A stretch of 64,000 nt of DNA from Polaromonas sp. 39-63-25 (GCF_002278925.1 NZ_NCJH01000027.1:1-64000); one strand, 5' to 3'; shown: positions 43,902 through 52,295, numbered from the stretch's first letter. Program-made: numbers and translations. Notes: generated from the letters alone by a model not told the origin.

Positions 43902-45091
43902 TCAGTCTGGCCGGGCGCGACATTGCGCACAGCTGGGGCAAGTTTGTGCTCACGGGCCTGGGCCTGGGCCTGCTGATCGGTGTGACGCTGACCATGGCCG
44001 GTGTCTACCGCGGCATGGTCGATGACGCACAGGCCCTGCTGACCAACAGCCGGGCCGACCTGTGGGTGGTGCAAAAAGACACGCAGGGGCCGTATGCCGA
44101 ATCGTCGAGCCTGAAAGACGATGTGGTGCGCAGCGTGCGCGGCATGCCCGGTGTGGCGCAGGCAGCCAACGTGACCTACTTCACCATGCAGGTTCAAAGC
44201 CACGACGGCGACGACATTCGCGCCATGGTGGTCGGGATGGAATCCGGCCAGCCTGGCGAGCCGGGCCATTTGGTGGCGGGCCGCCAGCTCACACGCGGCC
44301 ATTACGAAGCCGTGGCCGATGTGAAAACCGGCTTTGCCCTGGGCGAGCGCATCCGCATCCGCCGCCACGACTACACCGTGGTGGGACTGACGCAACGCAT
44401 GGTGTCCTCGGGCGGCGACCCGATGGTGTTCATCCCGCTCAAGGACGCCCAGGAGGCGCAGTTCCTGAAAGACAACGACGCCATCGTCAACGACCGCACC
44501 CGAACCGCCACCAACCCGGCCTTCAACCGCCCCGGCGTGCCGGGCCTGCTTGATGCAGTGCAGGCGCTGCAGACCAGCAGCCACAACGTCAATGCCGTGC
44601 TGGTGCAACTGGCACCCGGGTTCGAGGCCGGGCAGGTGGCCGAGCCGATTCGCCGCTGGAAGCACCTGGAGGTGTTCACGCGGGACGGCATGGAGGAAAT
44701 TCTGGTCGCCAAGCTGATTGCCACTTCGGCCAGACAGATCGGCATGTTCCTGGTGATTCTGGCGGTGGTCAGCGCAGCCATCGTGGCCTTCATCATCTAC
44801 ACCATGACACTGGGCAAGATCCGCGAGATCGCGGTGCTCAAGCTCATCGGCACGCGCAACCTGACGATCGCCAGCATGATCCTGCAGCAGGCGCTGGGCC
44901 TGGGGTTGATTGGTTTTGTCGTCGGCAAGGTGAGCGCCACCCTCTGGGCGCCGGTGTTTCCCAAGTTTGTGCTGCTGCTGACGCAGGACGCCATGATGGG
45001 TCTGGGCGGCACGCTGCTGATCTGTGCGCTGGCCAGCACCCTGGCCATCCGCGCGGCACTCAAGGTCGATCCTGCAGAGGCGATCGGATGA
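43898..45091 (+). CDS. ABC transporter permease (FtsX/DevC type)
   Basis: This 397-residue protein has one N-terminal transmembrane helix, a large periplasmic domain (about residues 45-265), then three helices in the FtsX-like C-terminal domain, for example FLVILAVVSAAIVAFIIYT. It is the membrane part of a MacB/DevC-type exporter and overlaps its neighbours by 4 bp at both ends. Substrate is unknown. Confidence 0.85.
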   Translation: MISLAGRDIAHSWGKFVLTGLGLGLLIGVTLTMAGVYRGMVDDAQALLTNSRADLWVVQKDTQGPYAESSSLKDDVVRSVRGMPGVAQAANVTYFTMQVQSHDGDDIRAMVVGMESGQPGEPGHLVAGRQLTRGHYEAVADVKTGFALGERIRIRRHDYTVVGLTQRMVSSGGDPMVFIPLKDAQEAQFLKDNDAIVNDRTRTATNPAFNRPGVPGLLDAVQALQTSSHNVNAVLVQLAPGFEAGQVAEPIRRWKHLEVFTRDGMEEILVAKLIATSARQIGMFLVILAVVSAAIVAFIIYTMTLGKIREIAVLKLIGTRNLTIASMILQQALGLGLIGFVVGKVSATLWAPVFPKFVLLLTQDAMMGLGGTLLICALASTLAIRAALKVDPAEAIG

Positions 45092-45813
45092 CCCCGGCAA
45101 CTCCGGCAAGCGCCGGCGGCATCCGCATTGAAGGCCTGCGCAAGGTGTATGGGCAGGGCGACACCGCCGTCGAGGCACTCAGGAACGTCAACATGACCGT
45201 GGGCCCCGGCGAGGTCGTGGGACTGGTGGGCCCCTCGGGCTCGGGCAAAAGCACGCTGCTCAAATGCCTGGGTGCCATCATTGAACCCACGTCGGGGCGC
45301 ATGACGCTGGGCAACGATGTGATTTACGACAACGGCTGGACCACCTCCGACCTGCGTGCCCTGCGGCGCGACCGCATCGGCTTTGTGTTTCAGGCACCGT
45401 ACCTGATTCCCTTTCTGGACATCACCGACAACGTGGCCCTGCTGCCCATGCTGGCTGGTGTATCCAACGCCCAGGCAAGGGCCCGGGCGCTGGAACTGCT
45501 GACCGCGCTGGATGTGGCCCACCGCGCCAGGGCCGAGCCCTCGCAACTGTCGGGCGGTGAGCAGCAGCGCGTATCGATTGCGCGGGCGTTGGCGAATCGT
45601 CCGCCTGTGATCCTGGCCGACGAACCCACCGCCCCGCTGGACAGCGAACGGGCGCTCGCCGTGATGCGCATCCTCAACCAGATGGCCCGGCAGGCCCAGA
45701 CCGCGATCATCGTGGTGACCCACGACGAAAAAATCATCCCCACGTTCAAGCGCATCTATCACATCCGTGATGGCCAGACGATTGAAGAAGCCGGCCAGGG
45801 GCTGAGCTTTTGA
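45088..45813 (+). CDS. ABC transporter ATP-binding protein (LolD/DevA type)
   Basis: The 241-residue ATPase has Walker A GPSGSGKST (48-56), signature LSGGEQQR (154-161) and Walker B ILADEP (175-180). It pairs with the FtsX-like permease. There are no fused domains. It is the last gene of the TetR operon. Confidence 0.9.
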   Translation: MTPATPASAGGIRIEGLRKVYGQGDTAVEALRNVNMTVGPGEVVGLVGPSGSGKSTLLKCLGAIIEPTSGRMTLGNDVIYDNGWTTSDLRALRRDRIGFVFQAPYLIPFLDITDNVALLPMLAGVSNAQARARALELLTALDVAHRARAEPSQLSGGEQQRVSIARALANRPPVILADEPTAPLDSERALAVMRILNQMARQAQTAIIVVTHDEKIIPTFKRIYHIRDGQTIEEAGQGLSF

Positions 45814-45854
45814 TGACTGGATGGGTGCGCGCCGGACGCATAAAAGGTCCTTGC

Positions 45855-45914
45855 ATGAACACTTCCAGACTCCTCAGGATTCTCGCCGCTGCGGCCGTCA
45901 AACCATCACACTGA
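45855..45914 (+). pseudogene. Truncated signal-peptide fragment
   Basis: This 19-residue frame reads like the start of an exported protein (MNTSRLLRILAAAAV) and then stops just before a dispersed repeat. It is probably the N-terminus of a gene cut off by repeat-associated rearrangement. Confidence 0.3.
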
Positions 45915-45930
45915 GACGGGCTGGCGGGAG

Positions 45931-45998
45931 TATGTAAAAAGTGCCCACAGCCCTTTTGGAACGGGCGGAAGCAGCTATCAATAGCAGAGCAGTTTCAG
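45931..45998 (-). repeat. Dispersed intergenic repeat, copy 6
   Basis: A reverse-oriented copy with CCCACAGCCC and GGGCGGAAGCAGCTATCAAT. Its last 26 bases recur at 41788-41813, next to the decayed TerB copy. Confidence 0.6.
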
Positions 45999-46013
45999 AT
46001 GCCAGACGCCCGC

Positions 46014-46481
46014 TCAGGCATGGCCGGCGGCCTCCTTGGCGCGCATCTTGGCGCCTATGTATTCGCCATGCGTGACATGCAGCAGGCCGGCAATCTTGCT
46101 GATCAGGTGGTTTTCGTGCGCGTCGAGGTGGGCGTCTGAATACGCCACCTGCCACATGGTCTCCACCATGTGGATCTTTTGCGCCTGCGTGAAGTGCTCG
46201 TTCATGGCGGAGGTGAAGCGGTGGTAGTCGTGGCTGGTCCTGGCCGTGTCCTCGGCCAGTTCCAGCAGCCGGGCCAGCTCGTCGTCGGCGAGCGAAAATT
46301 TTCCGCGCAGCGTGTCCAGTACCGCGGCCCTTTCGGCGGCGTTGATGGTGGGGTCGGCACGCATGACCTCCACCAACAGCACGGCGGTGCCCAGCTGCAG
46401 CGCATGTTCGCGCTCGCCGGGGGATTGCGCCCGGGCGGGCGCCGCGAAAGTGTCAAACAGGTCTTTGAGGGTTCTGAGCAT
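46014..46481 (-). CDS. TerB-like helical protein
   Basis: This 155-residue, all-helical acidic protein has the two-fold helical arrangement of the TerB/DjlA N-terminal domain: LLVEVMRADPTINAAER and AYSDAHLDAHENHLISKIA, each with an acidic loop that in TerB binds metal. The function is unknown (tellurite or membrane-stress association in relatives). The start at 46481 gives the family N-terminus. A decayed copy of part of it lies 4.3 kb to the left. Confidence 0.72.
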   Translation of the reverse strand: MLRTLKDLFDTFAAPARAQSPGEREHALQLGTAVLLVEVMRADPTINAAERAAVLDTLRGKFSLADDELARLLELAEDTARTSHDYHRFTSAMNEHFTQAQKIHMVETMWQVAYSDAHLDAHENHLISKIAGLLHVTHGEYIGAKMRAKEAAGHA

Positions 46482-46750
46482 GGGCTTCCTTGGGGGCTTT
46501 GCGGCCATGCGCGCAAACGCTTGCACGATGGAGCCGGCTGGCGCGGATTGGTTCCCGCCTCGGCGGGGGGAGGGGAGTCTCCCGCACGCTCGACATGGAC
46601 AAAGGTGCGTGCTGCTGCAGGGCGGTAACAGCTGGGCTAAAACTAAAAAACATTCTGCAATGCCCCCTGATCCATGTCATGGCCGGGCGGTCCCCGACGT
46701 GGAACACTGGACACCACGCAACAAGCTTTTCATGGAGTGCCGTGCCCGCG

Positions 46751-47146
46751 ATGAACTGGTTGAAAAAACTCCCGAACTCCCGGCGCGCCGCCAGCGGCCT
46801 GGAATGGACGCTGTGGCGCAAGCTGCCGCTGATTGCCGCGGTGGGCACGCTGCTGCCCCTGTTGGTGCTGGGGCTGGTGTACCTGTTCAACGATCCCGCC
46901 GCCGGTGCGGCCCAGGCCCGCTGGGAGCAGATGGTGGGCTACATCGTGCTGGGCGCCATCCTGTTTCACTGGTCCATGGTGGTCACGGTGGCTTTTGGTT
47001 GCGTCATCGTGATGATCATGAAAGGCCCCGGTTATGTGGCCGACGGCCTCTGGGTGTCGCACACCGACCGGCCGAGCGAGCACATGGAAAGCGCCGAAGA
47101 GGCCGCCAGCCGCCGGCCGCCGACCGGGGCGGCGCCCCGGGACTGA
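46751..47146 (+). CDS. Hypothetical two-helix membrane protein
   Basis: This 131-residue protein has two transmembrane segments (about 28-48 and 67-92) and a polar C-terminal tail with many Glu, Arg and Pro residues. I do not recognise the family. It precedes the DHH phosphoesterase gene by 45 bp in the same direction. Confidence 0.55.
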   Translation: MNWLKKLPNSRRAASGLEWTLWRKLPLIAAVGTLLPLLVLGLVYLFNDPAAGAAQARWEQMVGYIVLGAILFHWSMVVTVAFGCVIVMIMKGPGYVADGLWVSHTDRPSEHMESAEEAASRRPPTGAAPRD

Positions 47147-47191
47147 TCCCGGGGAAAGGCCATGCCGCCGCCGGGCGACAATCGGAGGGCC

Positions 47192-48133
47192 ATGAAAACC
47201 ATACTCCCCCTGCAACTGCTGGTTGCGCCCGACAGAAACGACCCGCAGCCCCTGATCCTGTACCACGGCCGCGGCTGTCCGGACGGCTTTGCCGCGGCCC
47301 TGGCCGCCTGGCTGTATTACGAAGGCCGGGCCGAGCTGGTGGGGCTGGACCACGGCGACACGCGCTCGATTGATGACCTGCCGGCGCTGGCCGGGCGCGC
47401 GGTGTACATCCTCGATTTTTCGTTTTCTGCAGACATCCTGCGCGGCATCGAAGAACGGGCCGCCAAACTCGTGATGCTGGACCACCATAAAAGCGCCGCA
47501 GAAAAACTCACGGGTTTTGCCTGCCGTTGCGGTGTGGTGCACTTCGACATGGACAAATGCGGCGCCCGTCTGGCCTGGGAGTTTTTTCATCCCGCCACCC
47601 CCTTGCCGGACCTCGTGCGTTACATCGAGGACCGCGACATCTGGGTCTGGCGCCACCCCGAGAGCCCGGCCTTTCTGGCGGCGCTCGACATGGAGCCGCA
47701 CGACTTTGCGCGCTGGGCGGCGATTGCCGCATTCAGCCCTGAACAGGTGGTGGCCTTCATGGCGCGCGGCCAGGCCATGGACGAAAAATTCAGCAAACTC
47801 GCGGCCGGCATCGCCGAGAACGCCCAGCCTGTGACCTTCAACGGCCAGCACGGCCTGATGGTCAACGCACCCGGCGTGTTTCACAGCCTGGTGGGCGACC
47901 TGCTTTCAAGACAAAGCGGCACCTTTGCGCTGATGTGGACGGTGGCCCCCGGCGGCGTGGTCAAGGCCGGACTGCGTTCGCAACGCGGCTTCGATTGCAT
48001 CGCGCTGGCCGAGAGCATGGGCGGCGGCGGCCATGCGCAGGCCTGCGGCTTCAAGATGCGCATCGATCGCTTGCCGGAACTGCTCAGCGGCGTCTTCGAC
48101 GCGGCCGCAGCGCCGGGCACCGAAGCCCGTTAA
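47192..48133 (+). CDS. DHH-family phosphoesterase
   Basis: This protein of about 313 residues has the DHH domain motifs GCPDGFAAA (in place of the canonical DxDxxxS motif), LDHHKS and an aspartate-rich third motif. The C-terminal DHHA1 domain has GGGGHAQACGF. Relatives hydrolyse oligoribonucleotides or cyclic dinucleotides (NrnA, GdpP-like); specificity is not clear. It is cytoplasmic and the length fits. Confidence 0.8.
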   Translation: MKTILPLQLLVAPDRNDPQPLILYHGRGCPDGFAAALAAWLYYEGRAELVGLDHGDTRSIDDLPALAGRAVYILDFSFSADILRGIEERAAKLVMLDHHKSAAEKLTGFACRCGVVHFDMDKCGARLAWEFFHPATPLPDLVRYIEDRDIWVWRHPESPAFLAALDMEPHDFARWAAIAAFSPEQVVAFMARGQAMDEKFSKLAAGIAENAQPVTFNGQHGLMVNAPGVFHSLVGDLLSRQSGTFALMWTVAPGGVVKAGLRSQRGFDCIALAESMGGGGHAQACGFKMRIDRLPELLSGVFDAAAAPGTEAR

Positions 48134-48168
48134 CCCTCCAACCAACGCCTCCAACGGACACCCCAGCC

Positions 48169-48759
48169 ATGCCACGCCTTGCACCCCTGCCGCCCGACAC
48201 CACGCCGGCGCTCAAGCCGCATTTCGACTTCTTCCTGACCACGCTCGGTTTCACGCCCAACAGCGTGCTGACCATGCAGCGCAAGCCCAAACTCGTGCAG
48301 GCGCTGGCGCAGCTCAACGGCGCGGTGATGGACCCCGAAGGCGAGGTGGACCTGGGCTTTCGGCGGCTGATCGGCCATGTGGTGAGCAAGGTGGCGGGCT
48401 GCCTGTATTGCCAGGCCCACACCCTGCTGGGCGCCAGAAACTTCGGCATCAGCGAAGCCAAGCTCGCCGATGTGTGGACCTATGCCAGCAGCCCGCTCTA
48501 CAGCGAGCGCGAGCGCCTGGCCCTGGACTTTGCCCTGGCCGCGGCCAGCCAGCCCAACGCCGTGACCGACGAACAATTTGCACAGCTGCAGCAGCACTGG
48601 AACGACAATGAAATCACCGAAATCCTCGGCGTGGTGGCGATGTTTGCCTTTTTGAATCGCTGGAACGACACCATGGCCACGCCGCTCGAAGCCAGCCCCA
48701 CGGCCGTGGCCACGCAGGCCCTGGGTGCCCAGGGCTGGACGGCGGGCAAACACGGGTGA
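48169..48759 (+). CDS. AhpD-like/carboxymuconolactone decarboxylase family protein
   Basis: The 196-residue helical protein has the CLYCQAHT motif with the redox-active CxxC and a downstream histidine, as in the AhpD family of thiol-dependent peroxidases. The family also includes carboxymuconolactone decarboxylases, which usually lack the CxxC. It likely has antioxidant activity. It follows the DHH gene after 35 bp. Confidence 0.8.
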   Translation: MPRLAPLPPDTTPALKPHFDFFLTTLGFTPNSVLTMQRKPKLVQALAQLNGAVMDPEGEVDLGFRRLIGHVVSKVAGCLYCQAHTLLGARNFGISEAKLADVWTYASSPLYSERERLALDFALAAASQPNAVTDEQFAQLQQHWNDNEITEILGVVAMFAFLNRWNDTMATPLEASPTAVATQALGAQGWTAGKHG

Positions 48760-48769
48760 AGCTGCGGCC

Positions 48770-49756
48770 CTAGGGCCTCAGCATTACGCGCCACCACGAG
48801 GCGTCCGCCAGCAGCAGGCAACCGCCACCGGCCAAAGCGGTGAGCCGTTCGACGCGTGCCGGCAGCGGTCTGGGATCGGCAAGCTCTGTCCATTGTCCCG
48901 GCGCGTCCCAGCGCAGTGCATGCAGGGCCGCAAGCTGCATGTCCGGCACAACGATCGTGGGCCGGCTGCCAGGCTGTTCAACCGTCACCGCCAGTTGCTG
49001 CTCCAGCGCGCCCATGCGATGGTTGGAGACATCCATCGCCCTGGCGTAGGCCTCGAGCCGGGGCGGGCGAAAGTGGTACAGCGTGAGCACGCCGCCCACA
49101 TGGGGTGTGGTTACGCTGGCAATGTCAGGCTTGCCGTCGCCATCGAAGTCGGCAACGCCCACCGGGTTGAGCCAGCGGAAGGTGGCGCCGGCATGAGGGC
49201 TGCGGGCCACTTCGGACAGGGTCCGGCCTGAATCCGCATCCCTGGCGGCGCGGGGCTGCTGGCTGGCGCGCAACCCCAACACCACCACAGCCGCACCACG
49301 CAGCGCGTCGGCTTCGACAAGAATGATTTCATCGCGTCCGTCCGCATCCAGATCGGCGAGCCGGGGCACCCTGTCTTCAAACACCCGGTGCAGCGGCAGG
49401 TGGTACACCAGCTCTTGCGGCGCACCCGATGCGCCGGACACCAGCACATGCAGGCTGGCCGCGTGGACCGGTGAACCCAGCGCCGCGTGCGGGTAACGTG
49501 CAGTGGGTGAGCCCAGCCAGGCCCACAGAATGTCTTTCTGCCCCTGCACGGCCTGACTTTGCGGCAGGCGTTGCATGGCCGCTGCGGGTGGCGCAGGCGG
49601 GGCCGGCGCATGAACGCCACACTGGGCTGACGACGCTTCCACCCGGAGCTCCATCGCCAGGGACGTGCCGGCCAGCGCCCATGAGGCCAGCAACAGGGGT
49701 ACGCCGCGGTGCAGCAGGTGGGGGCGGCGGGCTTGGCCCGGGGAGGTGCATGTCAT
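48770..49756 (-). CDS. Exported FG-GAP/VCBS-repeat protein
   Basis: This protein of about 328 residues has an export signal near residues 15-35. Two calcium-binding-type loops, DLDADGRDE and DFDGDGKPD, are typical of FG-GAP beta-propeller repeats. It probably lies in the periplasm or on the cell surface and binds a partner or polysaccharide. The start at 49756 is a guess; ATGs at 49798 and 49840 are alternatives. Confidence 0.6.
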   Translation of the reverse strand: MTCTSPGQARRPHLLHRGVPLLLASWALAGTSLAMELRVEASSAQCGVHAPAPPAPPAAAMQRLPQSQAVQGQKDILWAWLGSPTARYPHAALGSPVHAASLHVLVSGASGAPQELVYHLPLHRVFEDRVPRLADLDADGRDEIILVEADALRGAAVVVLGLRASQQPRAARDADSGRTLSEVARSPHAGATFRWLNPVGVADFDGDGKPDIASVTTPHVGGVLTLYHFRPPRLEAYARAMDVSNHRMGALEQQLAVTVEQPGSRPTIVVPDMQLAALHALRWDAPGQWTELADPRPLPARVERLTALAGGGCLLLADASWWRVMLRP

Positions 49757-50069
49757 GAAGGTTGGTCGTGCCGGGCTGACTGTTCTTACAGGAATCATGC
49801 CCACGTTTGCACGGGTGTGTGCGCCGGTCCCCACGCGCATCTGGATACCACTGCAGTCGCGCGGTAAATGCCCGGTAAATCTCCGTTTCCCTTACACGGC
49901 CTTCACAAAGCCAGGCCAACAATGGCCTCACTGAATCACACACAAGCCTTCAACAAGCAGTGATTCGGGCGCAGCTCCCACTGTCGCTTGCCGACCCTGG
50001 AATCCCTTCCAGCCACTGCAAGCTGCCCACCGGGCTGCGGGTTATTCATCCGCATCGCAGGAGAACCTC
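49757..50069. other. Divergent intergenic region
   Basis: This separates two divergent exported-protein genes. I see no gene, strong hairpin or repeat in it. Promoters for both neighbours must lie here, but I could not pick out convincing boxes. Confidence 0.4.
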
Positions 50070-50684
50070 ATGAAATCGAAACTGTTGACCGCTTCCCTGT
50101 TGGCATCCGCCTTGTTCGCCGGTCTGGGCATGGCCCCGGCGATGGCGCAAGGCAATAACAACACCCCCGGCATCGACCAATCACAGCAGTCGATCAGCGC
50201 ACGCATCCAGCAGGGCCTGGCGTCCGGCCACATCACGCCTTCCGAGGCGCAGGCACTGTACCAGCGTGACCGCGAGATCGAAGCCCGCGAAATGCGCTAC
50301 AAGGCCAACGGCAGTGCCAATCCGCAGGAGCGCCAGCAGTTGCGGGCCGACCTGGGCGCCCTGAGCGCCGACGTGGAGCGCATGATGGCCAACAATGTTT
50401 ACAACGCGCCCCCCGTCGCTGGCGGCAATACCCACGGCATCGACAGGCTGGAGTACAAGATCAGCCAGCGCATCGACGAGGGTGTGCGCGCCGGCCGCAT
50501 CACCCAGCGCGAAGCGCGCAGGCTGCACAGCCGCGAGCGTGTCATCGAGCGCCATGAGGTCGCCTTCAAGGCCGACGGCGTCGTGACACAGCAGGAGCGC
50601 CGGCAACTGCGCAGCGAGCTGACCGCGCTGCGCGACGAGGTTGAGCGCATGATGCGCAACGACCGCCGCAACGGCCGCGGTTAA
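50070..50684 (+). CDS. Exported protein with two internal 70-residue repeats
   Basis: This 204-residue protein has a signal peptide (cleavage after AMA-Q at about residue 26). The mature chain is two copies of a helical unit (about 35-106 and 122-193), each with an IDxxxxxIxxRI start, a GxIT segment, a central KANG/KADG loop, ERxQLRxxLxxL and VERMM. The KADG loop followed by QQE is reminiscent of an EF-hand but not diagnostic. A terminator follows. Function is unknown. Confidence 0.65.
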   Translation: MKSKLLTASLLASALFAGLGMAPAMAQGNNNTPGIDQSQQSISARIQQGLASGHITPSEAQALYQRDREIEAREMRYKANGSANPQERQQLRADLGALSADVERMMANNVYNAPPVAGGNTHGIDRLEYKISQRIDEGVRAGRITQREARRLHSRERVIERHEVAFKADGVVTQQERRQLRSELTALRDEVERMMRNDRRNGRG

Positions 50685-50729
50685 GACCACGGTTAGTGCA
50701 GGCCCCGGGCGTTCAGAGCGTCCAGACAG

Positions 50730-50756
50730 AAAAGCCAGGCACTGCCTGGCTTTTTT
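50730..50756 (+). terminator. Intrinsic terminator
   Basis: GCCAGGCA and TGCCTGGC form a perfect stem, preceded by AAAA and followed by six T. It ends the transcript of the 50070 gene. Confidence 0.8.
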
Positions 50757-50765
50757 CGTGCTTGG

Positions 50766-50823
50766 TGATAAAAATGACCGCCAGCCCAACAGTGGTGGGC
50801 GTAAGCAGCTATCAAAAACGGAG
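50766..50823 (-). repeat. Dispersed intergenic repeat, copy 7
   Basis: A reverse-oriented copy: CCGCCAGCCCAACAG, then TGGGCGTAAGCAGCTATC and AAAAACGGAGCG. It is the copy most like the reverse complement of the one at 6191. Confidence 0.65.
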
Positions 50824-50855
50824 CGAATTCAAAGCCGGTGCATTTGACCGGGAGC

Positions 50856-51545
50856 TCAGGCCACGTATTTCTGTTCGCGCAGCCACGCGGCCAGGCGTTC
50901 GGCAAACACCTTGTAGCCCTCGGCATTCGCGTGAATCTGGTCCGAGCGCAGCTCGGGCCGTGACAACACATGCGCCCAGCCGCCGGCAAACAGCGGCACG
51001 CCGGTGGCGCTGGCGACTTCGGCGTACACCTCATGGTCTTTCAGCGCGCCGGTGGCCAGCGCCATCAGCGCCGGCTCGGGCTGCGCAATCAGCACCACCT
51101 GCGCACTGGCCGCGGCCGTCTGCACGATGGACGTGAGCGCGGCCCGTGTGCGCTCCGGCGGTAGCCTGCGCAAAAAGTCGTTGCCGCCAATCGATACCAG
51201 CACCAGGCCTGGCGTGTTGGCCTGCAGCAGCGCCGGCAGACGCGCCAACGCGCCTTCGGCCGTGTCGCCGTTGATGCCCGCGTTCTGCACCACATGGCCG
51301 GTCAATTGCTCGAGCACGGGCGGATAAGCGGTGCCCGCCGGCGCGCCATAACCGAAGGTCAGCGAGTCACCGAGGCACAGCAAGGTGGCGTCCTTGGGCA
51401 GTGTTTTGGCGGTGGGTTTTGCCGATTTCGAGCAGCCGGTGGCTAGCAGCAGCGCGCCGGCCAGGCCGCCAAGCTGTGCAGGACCACGATCATGGGGGAA
51501 ACGGGATAAGGCGGGATCAGGTGGGCCGAGGCGGGACAAAACCAA
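50856..51545 (-). CDS. SGNH-hydrolase (arylesterase/TesA-type) with a rebuilt 5' end
   Basis: The catalytic domain is complete: LCLGDSLTFGYG (block I serine), INGDTAEG (block II glycine), IGGND (block III) and SDQIHANAEGY with the Asp-His pair. A lipobox-like LATGC follows a short hydrophobic run. No ATG or GTG starts the native protein; the frame extends into the phage end and reaches only a TTG at 51545. So the first 15 or so codons come from the element, and the true start of the host gene was probably lost when it inserted around 51493. It may be a lipoprotein if translated. Confidence 0.7.
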   Translation of the reverse strand: MVLSRLGPPDPALSRFPHDRGPAQLGGLAGALLLATGCSKSAKPTAKTLPKDATLLCLGDSLTFGYGAPAGTAYPPVLEQLTGHVVQNAGINGDTAEGALARLPALLQANTPGLVLVSIGGNDFLRRLPPERTRAALTSIVQTAAASAQVVLIAQPEPALMALATGALKDHEVYAEVASATGVPLFAGGWAHVLSRPELRSDQIHANAEGYKVFAERLAAWLREQKYVA

Positions 51546-51660
51546 TGAAATCAGGCCTTTACAGCCGTTTTCAGGGGTTCAAGCTCCAACCGGGTCGGGC
51601 CACGATAAATCGGGCCGTGTGGGGCGATCTGGCGGGCCGTCTTCCCAGCCCGGCGGGATT
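51499..51660. other. Iterated sites typical of a Mu-type phage end
   Basis: GGCGGG-like cores occur at about 51502, 51512, 51532, 51591, 51611, 51633 and 51654. Most are spaced 20-22 bp, and one site includes CACGATAAAT followed by CGGG, which resembles the Mu R2 end sequence. Transposase-binding sites in Mu are about 22 bp. The TTG start of the esterase frame lies within this block. Confidence 0.5.
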
Positions 51661-51734
51661 GAAATAACCCCCTGACCCGCTCGGCTTCAAAGCTCTTTAA
51701 AGCCCCATTGAGGACGCTTGACGCTGGTAGGCAG

Positions 51735-51751
51735 GCCGCAGCGACTGCGGC
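51735..51751. other. Perfect 7-bp hairpin downstream of mor
   Basis: GCCGCAG, loop CGA, then CTGCGGC. It has no T tract on either strand and may be a regulatory structure or transcription pause. Confidence 0.35.
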
Positions 51752-51810
51752 TTGGCCTGGTGTGGCGGCTGGTGGGCGATGAGCGGGCATGGCGGCAATG
51801 CTACACCGGC

Positions 51811-51866
51811 AATTCGGAACACCACTTCCGAATTGGCTACCAATGGCGGCTCCAACCAATTCGGAA
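51811..51866. promoter_or_regulatory. Three-copy AATTCGGAA operator after mor
   Basis: AATTCGGAA at 51811-51819 and TTCCGAATT at 51826-51834 form a perfect palindrome with a 6-bp spacer. A third copy, CCAATTCGGAA, is at 51856-51866, inverted relative to the second. In Mu the middle promoter bound by Mor lies at exactly this place, just after mor. This is a candidate Mor-binding region whose promoter would point toward the phage end and the esterase. Confidence 0.5.
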
Positions 51867-51878
51867 GCGAAGTCCATC

Positions 51879-52295
51879 TTAATTGCCCTCCCCGCTGCCT
51901 GTGGATAACTTCGCCTCGACCAGGTGAACCTCCTCAAAAAGACCTGGCTGGTTGCGGGCGCGCATCTCGGCCAGGACGCGCTTGTAAATCTGGTAAATCC
52001 GCACGTAGCTCAGGTCGAATTCCTTCGCCAGTTCATAGGCGTTTCCGCGCTCCATGCGCTGGTAAATTTCATGGTCGCGCTTGCTCAAATAGAACTGGGT
52101 GTCGGCGTTGAAATAGATATGCTGGCCGCGCCAGTTTTTAGCCAGAAAATCGGCCAGCTCGTTGCCCACGTCGCAGGCCTTTTCCTTGTCCAGGCCGTGG
52201 ACCTTGATCAGGTGTAGCGCGGCTTTCTCGGCCATGTCGGCCAGCAGGTGATGGCGCCTGATGGTGGATTGGTTATCGCTGTGATCTGTGCTCAT
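51879..52295 (-). CDS. mor: Mor-family middle transcription activator
   Basis: This 138-residue protein has the Mor architecture: a helical N-terminal dimerisation half and a C-terminal helix-turn-helix (AYELAKEFDLSYVRIYQIY region, residues about 87-105). In Mu, Mor activates the middle promoter to make C. Its start overlaps gemA by 4 bp. It is the last recognised gene before the phage end. Confidence 0.85.
   Translation of the reverse strand: MSTDHSDNQSTIRRHHLLADMAEKAALHLIKVHGLDKEKACDVGNELADFLAKNWRGQHIYFNADTQFYLSKRDHEIYQRMERGNAYELAKEFDLSYVRIYQIYKRVLAEMRARNQPGLFEEVHLVEAKLSTGSGEGN

Noticed and set aside
42599-45178. Long minus-strand ORF opposite the exporter operon
   Set aside because: Low-complexity antisense frame; the plus-strand genes have clear motifs and 4-bp overlaps.
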